Shown here: piece after piece, positions 11,801 through 25,800 of the stretch | How the letters are laid out: the number at the start of each line of letters is the position of its first letter | How positions within the stretch are numbered: position 1 is the stretch's first letter | Assembly: GCA_950106755.1 (NCBI GenBank) | Contig: OX467083.1 | Coordinates: 44,096,555 to 44,160,554, forward strand | Direction: 5' to 3' | DNA length: 64,000 nucleotides | Source: Climacium dendroides | Taxonomy: Eukaryota; Streptophyta; Bryopsida; Hypnales; Climaciaceae | Notes under the pieces: model-generated | What the model was told of the DNA's origin: nothing | The model's input: the letters and a program-made list of their open reading frames with translations, nothing else | Databases searched by the model: none | Made by a program: the position numbers and the translations under genes

Positions 11801-14800
11801 ATCGTGATTCGTGAATGGTGTGGGCACGTGTGCAGATGTTGGATTTGACGGAGCCATTGGTGCAGTTGATCAAGACTGGCGCTGGAAAACCTGCTTTGCG
11901 GGTTGATGCAATTTGCTCTTTCTTGCTCGTGTCCAAAATTGCAGCAGTTCATACCAAAGCTAGTGAGTTGCGTCTTGCGTTTTTGCCTTCGTTAGGTTGG
12001 TCGTGTCTGAACGAAATGGTGGCAAAAGGACTGCAGTTTGCATGTTCTTTATGTGCGATTTGAAATGCTGGTCTAACTTGTTTAGTTTTCTCGCAGCTGA
12101 GGCTTGATTGAAGTGTCTTAGTGCCAACGTTGTTATTATTTGAAGTGGTACACCAAATGTCATTATCGTTTTTACTCACTTTCTTGGTTACCCAATCCCT
12201 TTACATTGAGTACGGCACTGCATTAGGAGGGTAGAACCAATTCAAAGAAATTATCTTTTGGAATGATGTTTGAACTGAATATCTAGGTTTTCTGATACAG
12301 TCAAGCACATCAGAAAGAAGCTGTTTGGTTTAAAGAATCATCCTGCTGAAGCACAGAATTAGTCACATTTTCGGCAAGGTTAGGTGATAGGCACTCAAGA
12401 ATAATGAGGGTTTTCTACTGACCTTAATGATGGAACATGTGTTCTCAGGTGACAAACTCGCAAAAGAGAGGATCTGGGATCTCTTATTTGACAGAAATTC
12501 AACTCTTGTGACATCGTCACTGGTGACTACCTTTTTCATACTTGTATTCATTCGTCGGTTATCTTTTATCTTATTTTTGTACGTTAAATTGTTTAAATTT
12601 GTTTGTTGGTTATCAAGTTGTTTTTTATCTGATCTCTATGATTTGAAGCATGTATATGATGCATGGATTTGCAGCCATCTATCAGAATACTGCCTATCTA
12701 TCGCAAATTTGATTATATTTCTTTTTTATAAATAGGTTGCTAAGCTCGTGGCAGAAGACTGTGTGATACTCACTGAGCTGGTTGAAGTGGTTCTTCTTCA
12801 ACACTTGAACAGGTAAAATGAAGACCTTGTGTACTTTTTTCTTAGCAACGCATTTGTATGGTCTTTCGATCCTCATTTTGTTTCAGTCGTGTTTGATGTG
12901 AGAGGTTTACGATCCTTCGAAAGTTGTCATGTGCACAATTCAAGGACATATACTGCCTGTTCTTGTATAGAGTCATGTTATACATGAATTCTCCAGGTAT
13001 GATTAGTTTACAGGTATGATTAGTGGTTGATATGCTGTTTAACAATTTTACATCTGGGGACTTGGTTAACAGGATATTGGCACACCCTGACGGGATGACA
13101 ACTCTTTCCAAGGTACTGGAAAGTCTTTCTAATTTGTTATTGGATCTGTCCCTTGTTGCTAGATGGCATTCGTAGGGTTTGTGAGACCCTAGATCAATTT
13201 TGTAACCCTATTTATTTCTTATTTCGTGCTCCTCCTGCTATTTCGATGTTTTAATATATTTGCTATGCGATAACTGCAGTTACTGGTCAACATTCTGTGG
13301 CATCCAACATTAGTTGCACGGAAAGCCGCTGAAGGTGTAGTACTCCGTGCTCAAAAAGCAGATGATTTCTTTTCGGAATCACTTTTTGATGCATTGGGTT
13401 TGGAAGTTAGCACATTTGGAGAACAGCTTCTTCTCCTTAAGAACAGGTAAGATTAAACTCAATCTCCAGCTCTGGTACCTAGGGTTTCAATTGGGCTAGT
13501 TATTAAGACTTGGGCTTTAGATCCAGCTCTTTCTCCCTTACCAGAGTTCAGTACTAATGTTAGTAATCTTGACCAGTAATGTTGATTAAGTGTATGTTGT
13601 TGCCACCGCTTTTCTGAATATTTGACTTGTGGCAACTATATGGCAGTGATGCTGGAGAGTCCTTGGGCGGCGCTAGTGTGAATATTATTCCTAATCCCAA
13701 TCTACTGGCCAAGACTCTTTTGATCGTCTCATTCACTTCTTTCGCTAGAAAACCTGCACATTGTGCTCGACTACTGCTCTTGTCTCATAATCCTTGTATC
13801 GCGACAGGTCGTCATAAAGATGTCATTTGGAATGTAAGTTCAATTTGTTACAATCTTGGTTTATCTTTCTTTTGGGTCTTCTTTCTGTCCCTCCTCCCTT
13901 GATTACGTGATCTCTATCCGAGCATAATGTCACGTTTTCTCATTTACTAATTCCTTTTAGTCAGTTTGTTTCAATTATCATTCGGGTGATTGTTGTCTTT
14001 TCATGTTATGGTAGGGTTTTTTTACCAAATCATGAATGTCTTACCTGATTACTACTGCTTTTCTGTGAAAATCTCCTTTTGTGAGATGAACTGTTTTCCT
14101 TATTAAGCTGGGTTTTATCTTATGTACTTATGCCATCCTGTTAATGCAGACTGTTTGTCGAAAAATGAAGAGGCTTGGCTTGGATATGTCTAACATTCTG
14201 GCCTCTGATCCAGTGGCTGTCTGTGAGGTGAGTTGTATGACGGTTTTATTTATTCCTGAAGTACTTCTTTCGGAGAGTGTCCTAGATTTTGCTTTATGGT
14301 TCTCTGTAGATGAATTTGAAGTGTTGATCTATCTGTGAACGATTGCAGGTCCTCCTTGGATCTTCAGGGCTGCTGAGCACAAATTCATCAGAGTCGCAAG
14401 CGGCTATGTTCTCTCTTGAAACTGCCATGAGGGTGCTTCCAGATAGTTTTTTCCCGGCTTTTATTCAAGTATGACTGCAACCTTTATACAACTTGACAAT
14501 CGTGATACATTAACTTCACAATTTGGGCTGTTGTCTACCCCAATTACTTCAATGTCTGACAGGCGTTTATTTCAAGAAATTTGTAGTAGACTTGGTGCTT
14601 TATTTTATTGCTCCGGCAAGTCGTCCTTAGCAATTCTCTGTTGCAAAATGCTGATATGTTGATGTGCGCAACTGTTTTGTAGAAAATGGACATTCTTGGG
14701 GATCGCAAGCTTCATGATTCTTTATCTTCACTAGATATCAAGGTTTTTTTTGCTTCACTCACTTGAATTTGAAATCTTGATGACTGGGCTTGTGTTGATT

Positions 14801-16850
14801 ATCACTTTCAGTATCAATAGTGTTGCAATCCTCAATTGACGGCTGAAATCCTTTTCTTTGCAATATTTCTGGGAGGACAGTGGAGTTTTTCCAAGTGCTT
14901 GTCTACCTGATTTAATTTTATCATTATAATTTAGTACTTTGCCTACAAAATAATACTCTAATGGGGCAATCCAGACTAAAAATATTCCTGACTATATATT
15001 CTTGTGGCTGGATTGGTGACACTGGTGGCTTGCTCTTTGAAATGTCAATTAAGGAGGTTTTTGAGGAGGTCTGGTTAGTAGTTTAAATCGTCACTATATC
15101 AGTAAGGTCACAGCGTAGATTTTGCGAAGTATTGCTTTGCGACTTGTACCAGCTAACTTCTTTTCACTCGATACATATGTTTACCTTATGATCCTTTATC
15201 TTTCCAGATATTCAATACGGAGGAAGGGACGCTATCTACCGAGCTTGGTGTCTATGTTGCTGAAACTGTGACGGACAAAAATATCAGAGGTGCAAGGGGA
15301 CGCTTTAAAATGTACGAAGATGACGAGGTATTTTCTCTTTCTATGCAGTTGTCTTTCTATGTTCTCTTCAAAATTATGAACTAGTGTTACAGTAGTTGTC
15401 CACCTGCATAACTATTAGGCGGTATTCAATTACACCACATTCTCAAGCACTTTATGTTTGATAATGGTGAACTAGAGCTTCAGTTGCCGTTGTAAGGATA
15501 CACTGCACCAGTTCCTCTTGATTCTACAATTCCGAGAATTATGTAATAGGATAGTTGTTCGGATGTTGTGGGGAATCTGTTTTGCACAATATTTTAATCT
15601 GATCTGGAATGATGATCTCTTTAGTGATAAGGATCATAATTCTTTGTTTTTCTATGTGATCTGTTTGTAATGATGTGCTGCGACTTGAATTCACTGTCGA
15701 ATGTGGATCTTTGATTAGTCAGGCTCTCGATTTGAATTTGATGTATTTAGCTGTTCACGCGTTATTGACTTAGCCTATGATCTGACCCTGCTGATATTAC
15801 TATTGTAGGAATACTTAACATGCTATTGATTTTGCAATCGTCTTGTTGTTACAGGACGTAGTGAAACCCTTGCCCATTTCGCGACAGTTTGACAATGGAA
15901 AGAAAGATGTCTCGAAGGCAGTGAAGAAGTCAAGTAAGTTGAGCTTAAAGTTATTATTTTTTTGACACTTGTTGTGGTTAAATTTGGAGGAATTTGTTTA
16001 ATGTATTTCAAATATAGCAGGAATAACTTTTATAACTTTTTTGCTCGGACATAGTTATCTTGGCAGTTTCCTCCTCAAAAGTTAGAAATTGCAGAAAATC
16101 AATTTTAATTCATGTTGACTGGAATTCATGTTGACTGCATACATCTGGAATCATCTTCAACTACTTTATGGTCGGTTTGTAGGCGAAACTGATAAGGCCA
16201 GGTCAGCCAAGGAGGAAGCACGGGAACTTAAACTTCAAGAAGAGTCTGCTGTTCGTAAAAGTGTGGAGGCGATAAAGGGAAAACTCTCAATAGTGTTGAA
16301 AGCTCTAGGTTCAGTTGCTGTTGCAAATCCAGCAAAGACACATGAGCAACTCCCTGCTTTGGTGAGGTTTATATAAGTTCGCTTTTGTTTGCTCCTTTTG
16401 GTTTGTTTGGCTCTAATTTTGAAAATGAAAAAATTTCAATTCGGTATTCATTGTAAGCAAGTGTTTCAACGAAAGGAGCCTCACTTATGCCCCACCCCAC
16501 TCTGTATGGTATCGTTGGGATAAGCGTGGCTGAATCATTTTCACTAAATTTTGCAGGTAGATCGTGTCTTTCCGTTACTCAAGTCCCCTCTAGTTAGTGC
16601 TGAGGCGTATCACACAGTAGAGAAGTTGGCCAGTTGTGTAGCAGCTCCCAGGGACATGGGTGCAGATATTGCAGCATCTCTGAGAATGGTGGCAACAGAT
16701 TCCGTTTTGGTTGAGTTACAAGCTCCCGTGAAGTCTTCCGTCATGGACAAAAATCAGAAGTCAGGTGTGGTGGACAGAGTGGTCACTAGTCTTGTGCAAG
16801 CTTGTAAAAACGGACCGCTTCCTCCTCCATCATTTAGTGTTCTTTATCCT
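8811..16850 (+). other. GCN1: GCN1 exon map, part A (exons 1-19, residues 1-982)
   Basis: Coding exons: 8811-8931, 9658-10037, 10171-10296, 10597-10981, 11199-11345, 11500-11684, 11836-11962, 12449-12522, 12736-12812, 13073-13112, 13280-13446, 13647-13833, 14150-14227, 14349-14468, 14683-14742, 15208-15327, 15855-15933, 16183-16361, 16557-16850. This is the less conserved N-terminal HEAT region. Exons 17-18 encode the charged linker ([20 protein letters not shown]). The donor of exon 2 (AAT then GTGCGT) is the least certain; other junctions have ordinary CAG/TAG acceptors. Intron 1 is long (726 bp). All introns in this part start with GT. Confidence 0.88.
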
Positions 16851-19800
16851 GTAAGTGGTCTTAGCTGTAAAGCTTTGTACTTGGTCTATGTTTCTTTTGG
16901 TGTTTTGGCCGTTTGCAGTCTTTCGAACCTCTCTAGATAGGCATGAATAAGTTAGATCTCTTGTCTTTTCAGTACAGTTCATTTGGAAACTATGTGAAAT
17001 TCTTGAAGGTGATGGATGTTTCTAGATTGATATGTGCGTTTTGGGCATTTGGAATCATATTTTGAATGAATGAAGATCGTATCGTGACCTTCTCATGATT
17101 TTGATGTTCTGCTTAGGTGCTGGAGCAAGTTTTATTAGCCGAACAGAAGACAAGACTACATGATGATGTGCTTGCTGTGCTGACTCTTCACACATCCCCA
17201 CGAATTCCATTACCTCGGACACAAATGCTATCTGTAAGTGTATAGTCTGCTGGAATCGTTTTATTTTTGGATGTTTACAATGTGGTAGGTTATAGATAAT
17301 CACGTTTTGGTCAAATCCATTCAGACTTGGGACGTGAACATACGTGCGTACTACTATTATTGGATCGTCTGGGAATTGATGAATGAAACTCGAACTTTTC
17401 CTTGACCCTTCTGTTTTGATGGCTGCAGGTTCTGTACCATTTGCTAGGCTGTGTTCCAGCATATCATGCTAAAATTATACCTTTGCTCAACGAGCTGTGT
17501 GAAGGATTGGAAACTCAGGACTTGGCGAAGGTATTGCATTGATGATGCTTGTTGTTTTATGGAATCAGGATTACTCTTTTCCAGGTATACCTTTTGTTTG
17601 TATTAGAGTCGTACTGATATACTTTGGGACCGTTGGACTGACCCTTAGGCTCTCAGTGGTTTGTACTCGGAGTTTGTCCTCGTGCGTATTGCATGCTTAA
17701 ATGCTGTCAAACATGTTCCTTCTCTTCGGCGGAAGAAGACGGAGGAAGAATCTACAGTTACAACTTTACTCTGGATGGCATTGTATGACCCTGACAAGGT
17801 AATGCTTACTCTTGTTCTAACGGATGCTTACCTTGTTTCTGCTTTTCTTGGTTTGTTGATGGGAGGATTTTATGCAATTATTGCATGCGAGCCATCTTAC
17901 CAGATGGATTGTGTTGTGGTGATAGTCAGTTGCAGAGGTTGCAGAAGAAGTTTGGGACTTCTCTGGTTATGAGTTACAAGCAGACTATGCCAAAGGGCTG
18001 ACGGTTGCGCTTGCACATGTCAATGGGAATGTACGTCAAGCAGCAGCAGAAGCCATTGCTGCAGGAATGTATGACTTTCCAGCCACTGTGCAGGTAGGTG
18101 CATCTTTTCTTTTCTTATTCCTGCTCCCGCCTATTGATATTTTCAATTTTAATTGAACACCACAAAGTGTGCAGGTTAACTATATTGATGGGAAAACACT
18201 GAGTTGTATGTTTGGCAGGAAACCCTGAGTTTGGCGTTTGCATTGTATATCAAGGAGCTACCTATCATTCGCAGTGAACTGGATACAACTTGGTATGGGA
18301 GGCATGGCGTGGGATTATTACTGCATGCAGCTGCTGATGTGCTTACTCAGAAAGACTTAACTGTTGTTATAACCTTCCTTATATCTCGAGCTCTGGTATG
18401 TAATTCTATCGGTATTAGGACTCTCATTTTGCTTGCTGTTTTTGCACTGGGCATTCGTACCTGAAACTGAGAATTTCTAAACACGTTCTTCTCACATTCT
18501 GCAGGCAGATACCAATCAATTAGTGAGGTCGAAGATGGTGGAGGCTGGAGTGGCTATCATAGACAAGCAAGGCAGTGAGAATGTTGGTCTTTTGCTGCCA
18601 ATCCTTGAGAATTATCTCGATAAGAAGGTTTGACTTTTTTCCGTTCTAGCAGTTTGTGTACGTTCAGATTTTTATTATACGTTTATCATTTTATCGAAGT
18701 ATCACGACATTTATTATACAGTGTGGTTGAGCTCATTTCTAATATGTCTTTTTGCTACATGATGTGCGTCAAGCTGCGACAATCTGTTTTTCACTTACAA
18801 CTACTTCATGTTACCTGGAATGTTTCCACATTTGTCCGAGCGCGGTTCACCTCACAGCGCGGGGGTCAAATTCTGCGTGCATGGTTTTTAGCTACTTAGC
18901 TACCTGGGACTAAAGGCTACGAAACGTGCTGAAAACTGTAATATCTTTCAGGCAGCCGATGAAGAACGGTATGATTTGGTACGGGAGGGAGTGGTAATTT
19001 TTATGGGTGCTCTTGCGAAACATCTTTCACTGGTATGACCTTTCTCTGAGAATAGTTAGTCGTTGTTTTTGATAACATAGTTTTGAACCTCTTAGGCCAA
19101 AACTCTCCTGAAGAACCCGCGTATTACTATTCCTTCCCGAAGGCGCAATTTTATCTTTCAAGATTTAAGAAAAAAAAGGAATGTATTCCACAGCTTGAGC
19201 AACTTGATAATATGTTAGAGAACTGAACTGAGAATTTATGGGGAAAATCCTAACAAGATATCACTTGATATTCATTCATTAAAAAATATCAAGTATATAG
19301 AGGTACTGGATATAATCAAAAACTAAATTGCTGATGGCTTTAACATGGAATTGAATTATGTTAATTCCAGCGGGAGGAAATTTTTAGCAAGTCATATAAC
19401 CTTGTAAACCTCTAGTTTTGTAAAAATTGTGAACATTGAATTTTGATGTTATTTTCTCCTAAATGCCCGCAAAACGAAATCCTGTTTATCTTTTACCTCA
19501 TTCACAATTATGGAATTAATCAAAGCTTCTCTCATATCTATATTTTTTTAAATATATGAAATATTTTTTTAATATTTAAAACACTAATCTCAACTGTATC
19601 GAAATCACAAAATAATATTTGAAGCTTCATAACGTTTCCACTACTTCTCGGAATCTCATGAAACAAGCTTCCTAAAAAGATCATGTTCCATAGAAATCCT
19701 CAAAAAACAAATGAGAAGTACAAAACTTGAAATAGGAACTGTGCAGAATTAATAAAAAAATAAAAGGGTCATTAGAAGATTTAGGGGTTAATTATCGGGT

Positions 19801-22800
19801 GCTTTGTCTGTCTAAATTTTGACTAAATTTGTCGACACATTTATAGCTAGAATGGTACGCTCATATAAATTTTATTTCGGCTTTGCAGGATGCTTCAAAG
19901 GGTTCAATTATCTTAGACAGGCTGCTTGAAGTTTTAAACACACCATCGGAAGCTGTGCAGCGTGCTGTATCAGACTGCTTGCCTGCTTTGATGCCATCTC
20001 AAAAGGCATGCTGATCTGTCCTTTCTAAGAGATCGCTCTTCATTGTCATTAACTTGGCTTCCCACTTGAATTAGTGTGGTACAAAGAGCAGTTAGTGTGG
20101 TTCAATTTATCCGTAGCTCCGCGAAGGTTGTTTAGGTCAAATCATTGCAATTTCGGTTCGGGTTTGGCGGTGCTTGTTTAGGGTAATTCTCCATGCAAGA
20201 TTTCTATCAGTACTTTAGTGTCAGAGTTCGTGCTACTAGCGGGTTTTCTGATGTGGTGAGATTGCTTCAAAGCTGTGTCTTTGTTCATAGTCGTGTGTTA
20301 TCAGCTTACAATGAGTTCACCTAGTCTCCCATTTCAATGTAAATGTTCGCTGCATGCATGCCTCTGTTTTTTCTAACCTTCGTTCGTGCACCAGTTGTTG
20401 AATATCCTTGTTTGCTAAAGATTGTCCTCTTGCCTGCAGGATAATGCTTCAGTATTGGTGGCAAGTCTCTTGCAAAGACTAAGGGCCTCAGATAAGTATG
20501 GAGAGCGTCGAGGAGCTGCTTTTGGTTTGGCTGGCGTAGTCAAGGGTTTTGGTCTTCCAAGTATAAAAAATTACAAAATCATGGAAGCTTTACGAGCAGG
20601 CGTTGATGATAAGTAAGGTTTCACTACCGGACTTTGGAGGAATCCGTTTTTTGATTTTTTAGCCTAATGTTTGATTTCTTTTCGGCCTAATGCTCCACTT
20701 CTGTTCACCCATTTTGTACGTTATGCAGGACTTCAGCAAAAGCACGAGAAGGTGCACTTCTCGGTTTTGAATGCTTGTGTGAGAAGCTGGGTCGACTCTT
20801 TGAACCGTGAGCCACCTCTTTACATTCATTTCTAATTGACTTTGTTCAAGTAATTAGGATTAGAGAGCCATTTCATTGGTTTTGAAATTATTGTTCCTGT
20901 TTCAATGTGCATGTGTACCATCTCCTTAGGTTGTCTTATTATTAAGGACTGTTTATGGGTCAAAAAGTTTGCTTGCATTTCCTGAGATTAGGGTGCTGAC
21001 TTTCTTAGTCTTGACTTATGGAGTATCTTAACGCCATAGTAAGGAAAACTGTCTTCTTGCAGGTATGTGATCCACATCTTGCCAGTCCTCTTGATCTGCT
21101 TTTCAGATCCTGTTGTTGCTGTTCGAGATGCAACAAATGCAGCTGCCCGTGCTATTATGTCTCAACTTAGTGGACCTGGTGTTAAGCTTGTTCTTCCAGC
21201 TTTGATGAAGGTCGTTGCCTCCCTTTTTGGGTCTTCCACCTTCCTCCTTTAGGATTCTAGTCATAAGTTCACTACTTTCTAGGTCACTGTTAATTCAAAC
21301 TATCCGGCATTGTTTTCTGAGTGTGAATATATAGCCTTCATTTCAGTCTGACCCCTTCTGGAAATCTTGAATTTGGATTTAAGGCTCTGCCACGTCTCAA
21401 ATTCATACTGTTGTTGCAGGGTCTTGAAGACAAAGCGTGGCGCACTAAGCAAGGAAGTGTTCAAGTTCTCGGTGCAATGGCATTTTGTGCTCCGCGACAG
21501 CTTTCTCACTGTTTACCCACGATTGTTCCCAAACTAAGCGAGGTACAAAAGAGTATTAATATAGTTAAGATGTGCTTCAGATTAGAAGTTATATTCTCTA
21601 GAGACTCTATTCAGGTCATAGGTTGAGTGTGACGGTCGATTTCGACTAGGTCATTGACGTGCCTGCGCTGTATCTAAATGTGAACAGGTTCTTACGGATA
21701 CACATCCGAAAGTACAATCAGCTGCACAAACTGCATTACAGCAGGTACTCGGTTGTTACGATTGCACTTGAATAACGTGTTCGATTCTGGACCACATTGC
21801 TTTTACCAGGGCTTTATTCTTGCATTTGACTTTTATCATATTAGGTGCTGTCGGTTTTTCTTTATGTAGTGTAATTGACCTGCTCTGAGAATAGTTTGCT
21901 ATTTGCTGTATCTGACGATGTCTGATCTTTCAGGTTGGAAGCGTTATAAGGAATCCTGAGATAGCTGCATTGGTTCCTACCCTATTGATTTCTATTGCAG
22001 ACCCGAATGAGCACACGAAAACATCTCTTGACCTTCTTTTGCAGGTATGCTTACAGATTGAGTCTTCTAAGAATTTTATCTTACGTCATCAATTACTGAT
22101 CGCACTTCCTATTTCAATGAAAATCATGCTAGGGATCTGAGTTTGGATTTTTCCCTATCACCTCGTGAAAACGATAGTAGATTTTTAGAATGCAACAGAG
22201 GCAATTTGGTGGTGGTTTGGTTTTGTCGGGTAATTGAATGTAGTTTCTTTCATGGTTGTGAGGAATATATTGCTGTAAATTATTTCTTCGCTAATCTCAG
22301 TGGTTTGTTCCAGACTACATTTGTGAACTCAGTGGATGCGCCATCATTGGCATTGCTCGTTCCAATTGTACATCGTGGATTGAGAGAGAGGAGTGCAGAG
22401 ACTAAGAAAAAAGCTGCCCAAATTGTGGGAAATATGAGTTCTCTTGTATCTGAACACAAAGACATGCTACCATACCTTAGCTTGCTACTCCCGGAAGTGA
22501 AAAAGGTTGGTTTATATCTCACGGTTCTTGTGCGAACAATTTTTTTTTGTGTATTTTTATGTTTACATTTCATACAGCACTTTCTGACTGCAATTTCTGT
22601 GTATGTAGGTTCTAGTCGACCCTATCCCAGAAGTGCGGACAGTTGCGTCAAGAGCTCTGGGCTCATTGATCAAAGGCATGGGTGATGAAAATTTCAAAGA
22701 CCTGGTGCCTTGGCTTCTACAAACGTTGAAGTCCGAAACAAGCAGTGTAGAGAGATCTGGAGCTGCTCAAGGATTGAGTGAGGTATAAGAAATATCTTTG

Positions 22801-25800
22801 CTGCTATTTGTCTAGTGTATGTTTTCTCTCTTGAGTGTAATTTGTACATGCTTAGTGTCCTTTGGGGAGGTGATGCTATAGACATGCATACTCTTTGTGA
22901 GAATCCGCAACGTGTAAATTTCTATGTACATTTTCTGAATAATTACTTCCGGTATTTCAAATTTGTATGTTTTGCAGGTCCTTGCAGCTATAGGTACTGG
23001 CTACTTCGAATCACTACTACCAGATATTATAGCGAACTGTTCACACCAGCGACCTGCAGTCAGAGAGGGCTATCTTACACTTTTCAAGGTGAGTTTTTCA
23101 CTTTGCTTGATACGTTTAGGAATTTTTTTCGGTACAATTGATCATTCAAGGATCTTGGAGCTGACGTTGTGTACTGTATTTTGTGTTCTAGTATCTGCCC
23201 GTGGCTCTTGGACCAGTCTTTCAAAAATACCTTCAGAAAGTACTACCAGCTATTCTTGACGGTGGGTTGATGCTTCCAAAACTTTCTTACTATCCATTGG
23301 GATGCTTCGTGGCAGTGATTTTAAGTTTCCATTTTATGTTTAAATCATAGTGCGAAAACATGAGAGGGTCGTAGAGATGCTTAATAGGATTTGGGCAGGA
23401 GGAACTTTCGCTGAACCTAACTGAGCGGGTTTGGATCAATATCAATATCACGTTTTGCCGCGAGGAAAGCTTGTCTCTTTATGCTTTGGTTTTAAGTACC
23501 ATTGCGTGGTAATTGATATTGTAGGTCTCGCTGATGAAAATGAATCTGTACGGGACGCTGCTTTAAGTGCTGGGCACATACTCGTGGAACACTATGCAGC
23601 ATCGTAAGCGTTGAATTTTATCACTGCTGACGTTTCTGTTCTTAATTGCTAGTTCAAAATGCTAGTTCAAAACATACTGGAAGATAGAATCAATACTGCT
23701 TTCAATGGATATAGCTTTCTTTTCTTTGGATGGTCTAAATTTAATTGTGTTTGTGATTAGTGTTTGTGATTCATCTTCTAATCAGTGTGTGTGCGTCTGG
23801 GCGTGATTTTGGGACAGATCTCTCCCGCTCTTGCTCCCTGCTGTGGAAGAGGGAATATTTAACGATAATTGGCGTATTCGGCAGAGTTCTGTGGAGCTTC
23901 TGGGCGACTTACTATTCAAGGTTTGCTCATGACGTTCTTTTAACTGTATGGAATTGGTTGTTAGTTGCTACTTGGAATCATTCTTATTTATCCTGTTCCT
24001 CATTTTTAAATTGTATTAATTGTATGACTGCCATGTGCTATACTTTTCTTTTTGTAGGTGGCAGGAACTTCTGGTAAAGTGGTAATTGACGGAGGAAGTG
24101 ATGACGAGGGTGCAAGCACAGAGGCTCATGGGAGAGCCATTGTTAACATTTTAGGTGCTGAGCGCCGGAATGAGGTCTTGGCTGCAGTCTATATGGTGCG
24201 GTCCGACGTTAGCCTTGCTGTTCGACAGGTAATCCACTAGACTTGCTATTACGTTTTACTCTTGTAAGGTATCACTCCAGCAGTCCATCCGGTGTTCGAT
24301 TCGTTCTTCATTACATGTGCAACGCAATTCAAAGCTGCAAGTTCTTACTCCTGCAATTTTGCATTCTGTGTACGATTTGTAGGCATCGCTTCATGTGTGG
24401 AAGACAATAGTTGCGAATACACCGAAAACGTTGAAGGAGATAATGCCAGTTTTAATGAGGACTTTAATTGACTCTCTTGCCTCCACCTCGTCTGAGCGTC
24501 GGCAGGTAGAATATCGCAAATCGAGATTTTGAAAGTTTTTCTGTCAAAGTTATAGATTTTATTGATTCTTTTGAAGGAGAGGCTCAGATACTTCATTCTA
24601 TTCTCTCTTGCTTTATGTTGTTCTTGGTGAAATGAACAGGCTGATTTTATTTACTCTTTCAGGTTGCTGGACGGTCACTTGGTGAGCTTGTTCGGAAACT
24701 AGGAGAAAGGGTTCTTCCGTCTATAATCCCCATCTTAGCAAAGGGTCTCGAAGACCCAGTTCCAAGCACAAGACAGGTATTTATCTTTGCCAATTTTTAA
24801 TCTTGATTATCTGTCTCAGCTCTCGTGCATTTCAATGTCTTTCCTAACCACTTTTATTTTATGCAGGGTGTATGCATGGGGCTAAGTGAAGTGATGGGAA
24901 GTGCTGGAAAGCATCAATTGGTGTCCTACATGAGTGAACTAATCCCTACTATCCGCAGAGCACTCTGTGACAGGTTCGTGTGCAGTATTTCATTACTATG
25001 ATTGTATGACTTAAATTTTACCTGATTAGCCACTTTGTCCTTACGGGGTGCAAATTGCTAGTGTGGGTAGGCTCCTTCAATGCCAATTGTTGCTGTGATT
25101 TTCTGAAACTTCTGCTTATGTTCTTTTGAAAGTGTGAGAATGTGCTAGCTTTGTAGGGGTGTATATTTTCTTTTCACCGGACTTTTGAATAACTTCTGCT
25201 GCCCTAAGTGGAAAAGAGTGGACACCAGGGAGTTTTAAAGTATATAAAACTCTAAATTTAAAATAATAAAAATAATATATTTTGTACAATTAATATATAA
25301 GAGAATCTTTGATTCATTCAATATTGATTAGTGAGGATAGAATTATGTCGACTTTCGTTTCGTGGGCACTTGTGGCATCTTATAGAAAATTAATTAATTA
25401 GTTATTCTTTGTAGTAGAAATGGCAGTTTGAGTGCTTTTTGTGAATATATAGTCAAGGAACTTCTGGGGGTAATTGACTGTCCTATGCAAGAAATTATAT
25501 CAAAGTTGATTTGGATTGTGTTCTGTGTTTTGCAGAGAAATGGTAGTCCGTGAAGCAGGAGGCTTGGCTTTCAGCACATTGTTCAAGGTATGGTCATTTA
25601 GAAACATAGGTCTTACTGAGACCTTTATTAGCGCTTCACGGGGCTCTTCCTTTTGTCCGTTGTATACGTTATACTTTCATGTAACATTCTCTTTCTTGTC
25701 TTTTTGTTCGCAAGTTTTGCATCCCCAGGAAGAGTGTGTGCTTGGCGAAGATGAAAATGAGTTCTGTATTCTTGCAAAGATTACCTTCCAATGATGTGTC

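Larger units (their letters stand above)
17117..23920 (+). other. GCN1: GCN1 exon map, part B (exons 20-39, residues 983-1800)
   Basis: Coding exons: 17117-17233, 17429-17530, 17649-17798, 17926-18093, 18219-18395, 18505-18627, 18952-19032, 19889-20005, 20440-20612, 20729-20806, 21063-21210, 21420-21542, 21688-21744, 21934-22044, 22314-22505, 22609-22782, 22978-23088, 23192-23261, 23525-23603, 23818-23920. This part holds the highly conserved eEF3-like HEAT core. The intron after 20005 begins with GC rather than GT. The intron 19033-19888 is the longest of this part and is unusually AT-rich. Confidence 0.92.

Noticed and set aside
15600..15800. Box C/D-like snoRNA in a GCN1 intron (AATGATGA near 15608, CTGA near 15781)
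   Set aside because: Spacing is too long, there are no terminal stem or internal C'/D' boxes, and no complementary rRNA stretch could be shown.
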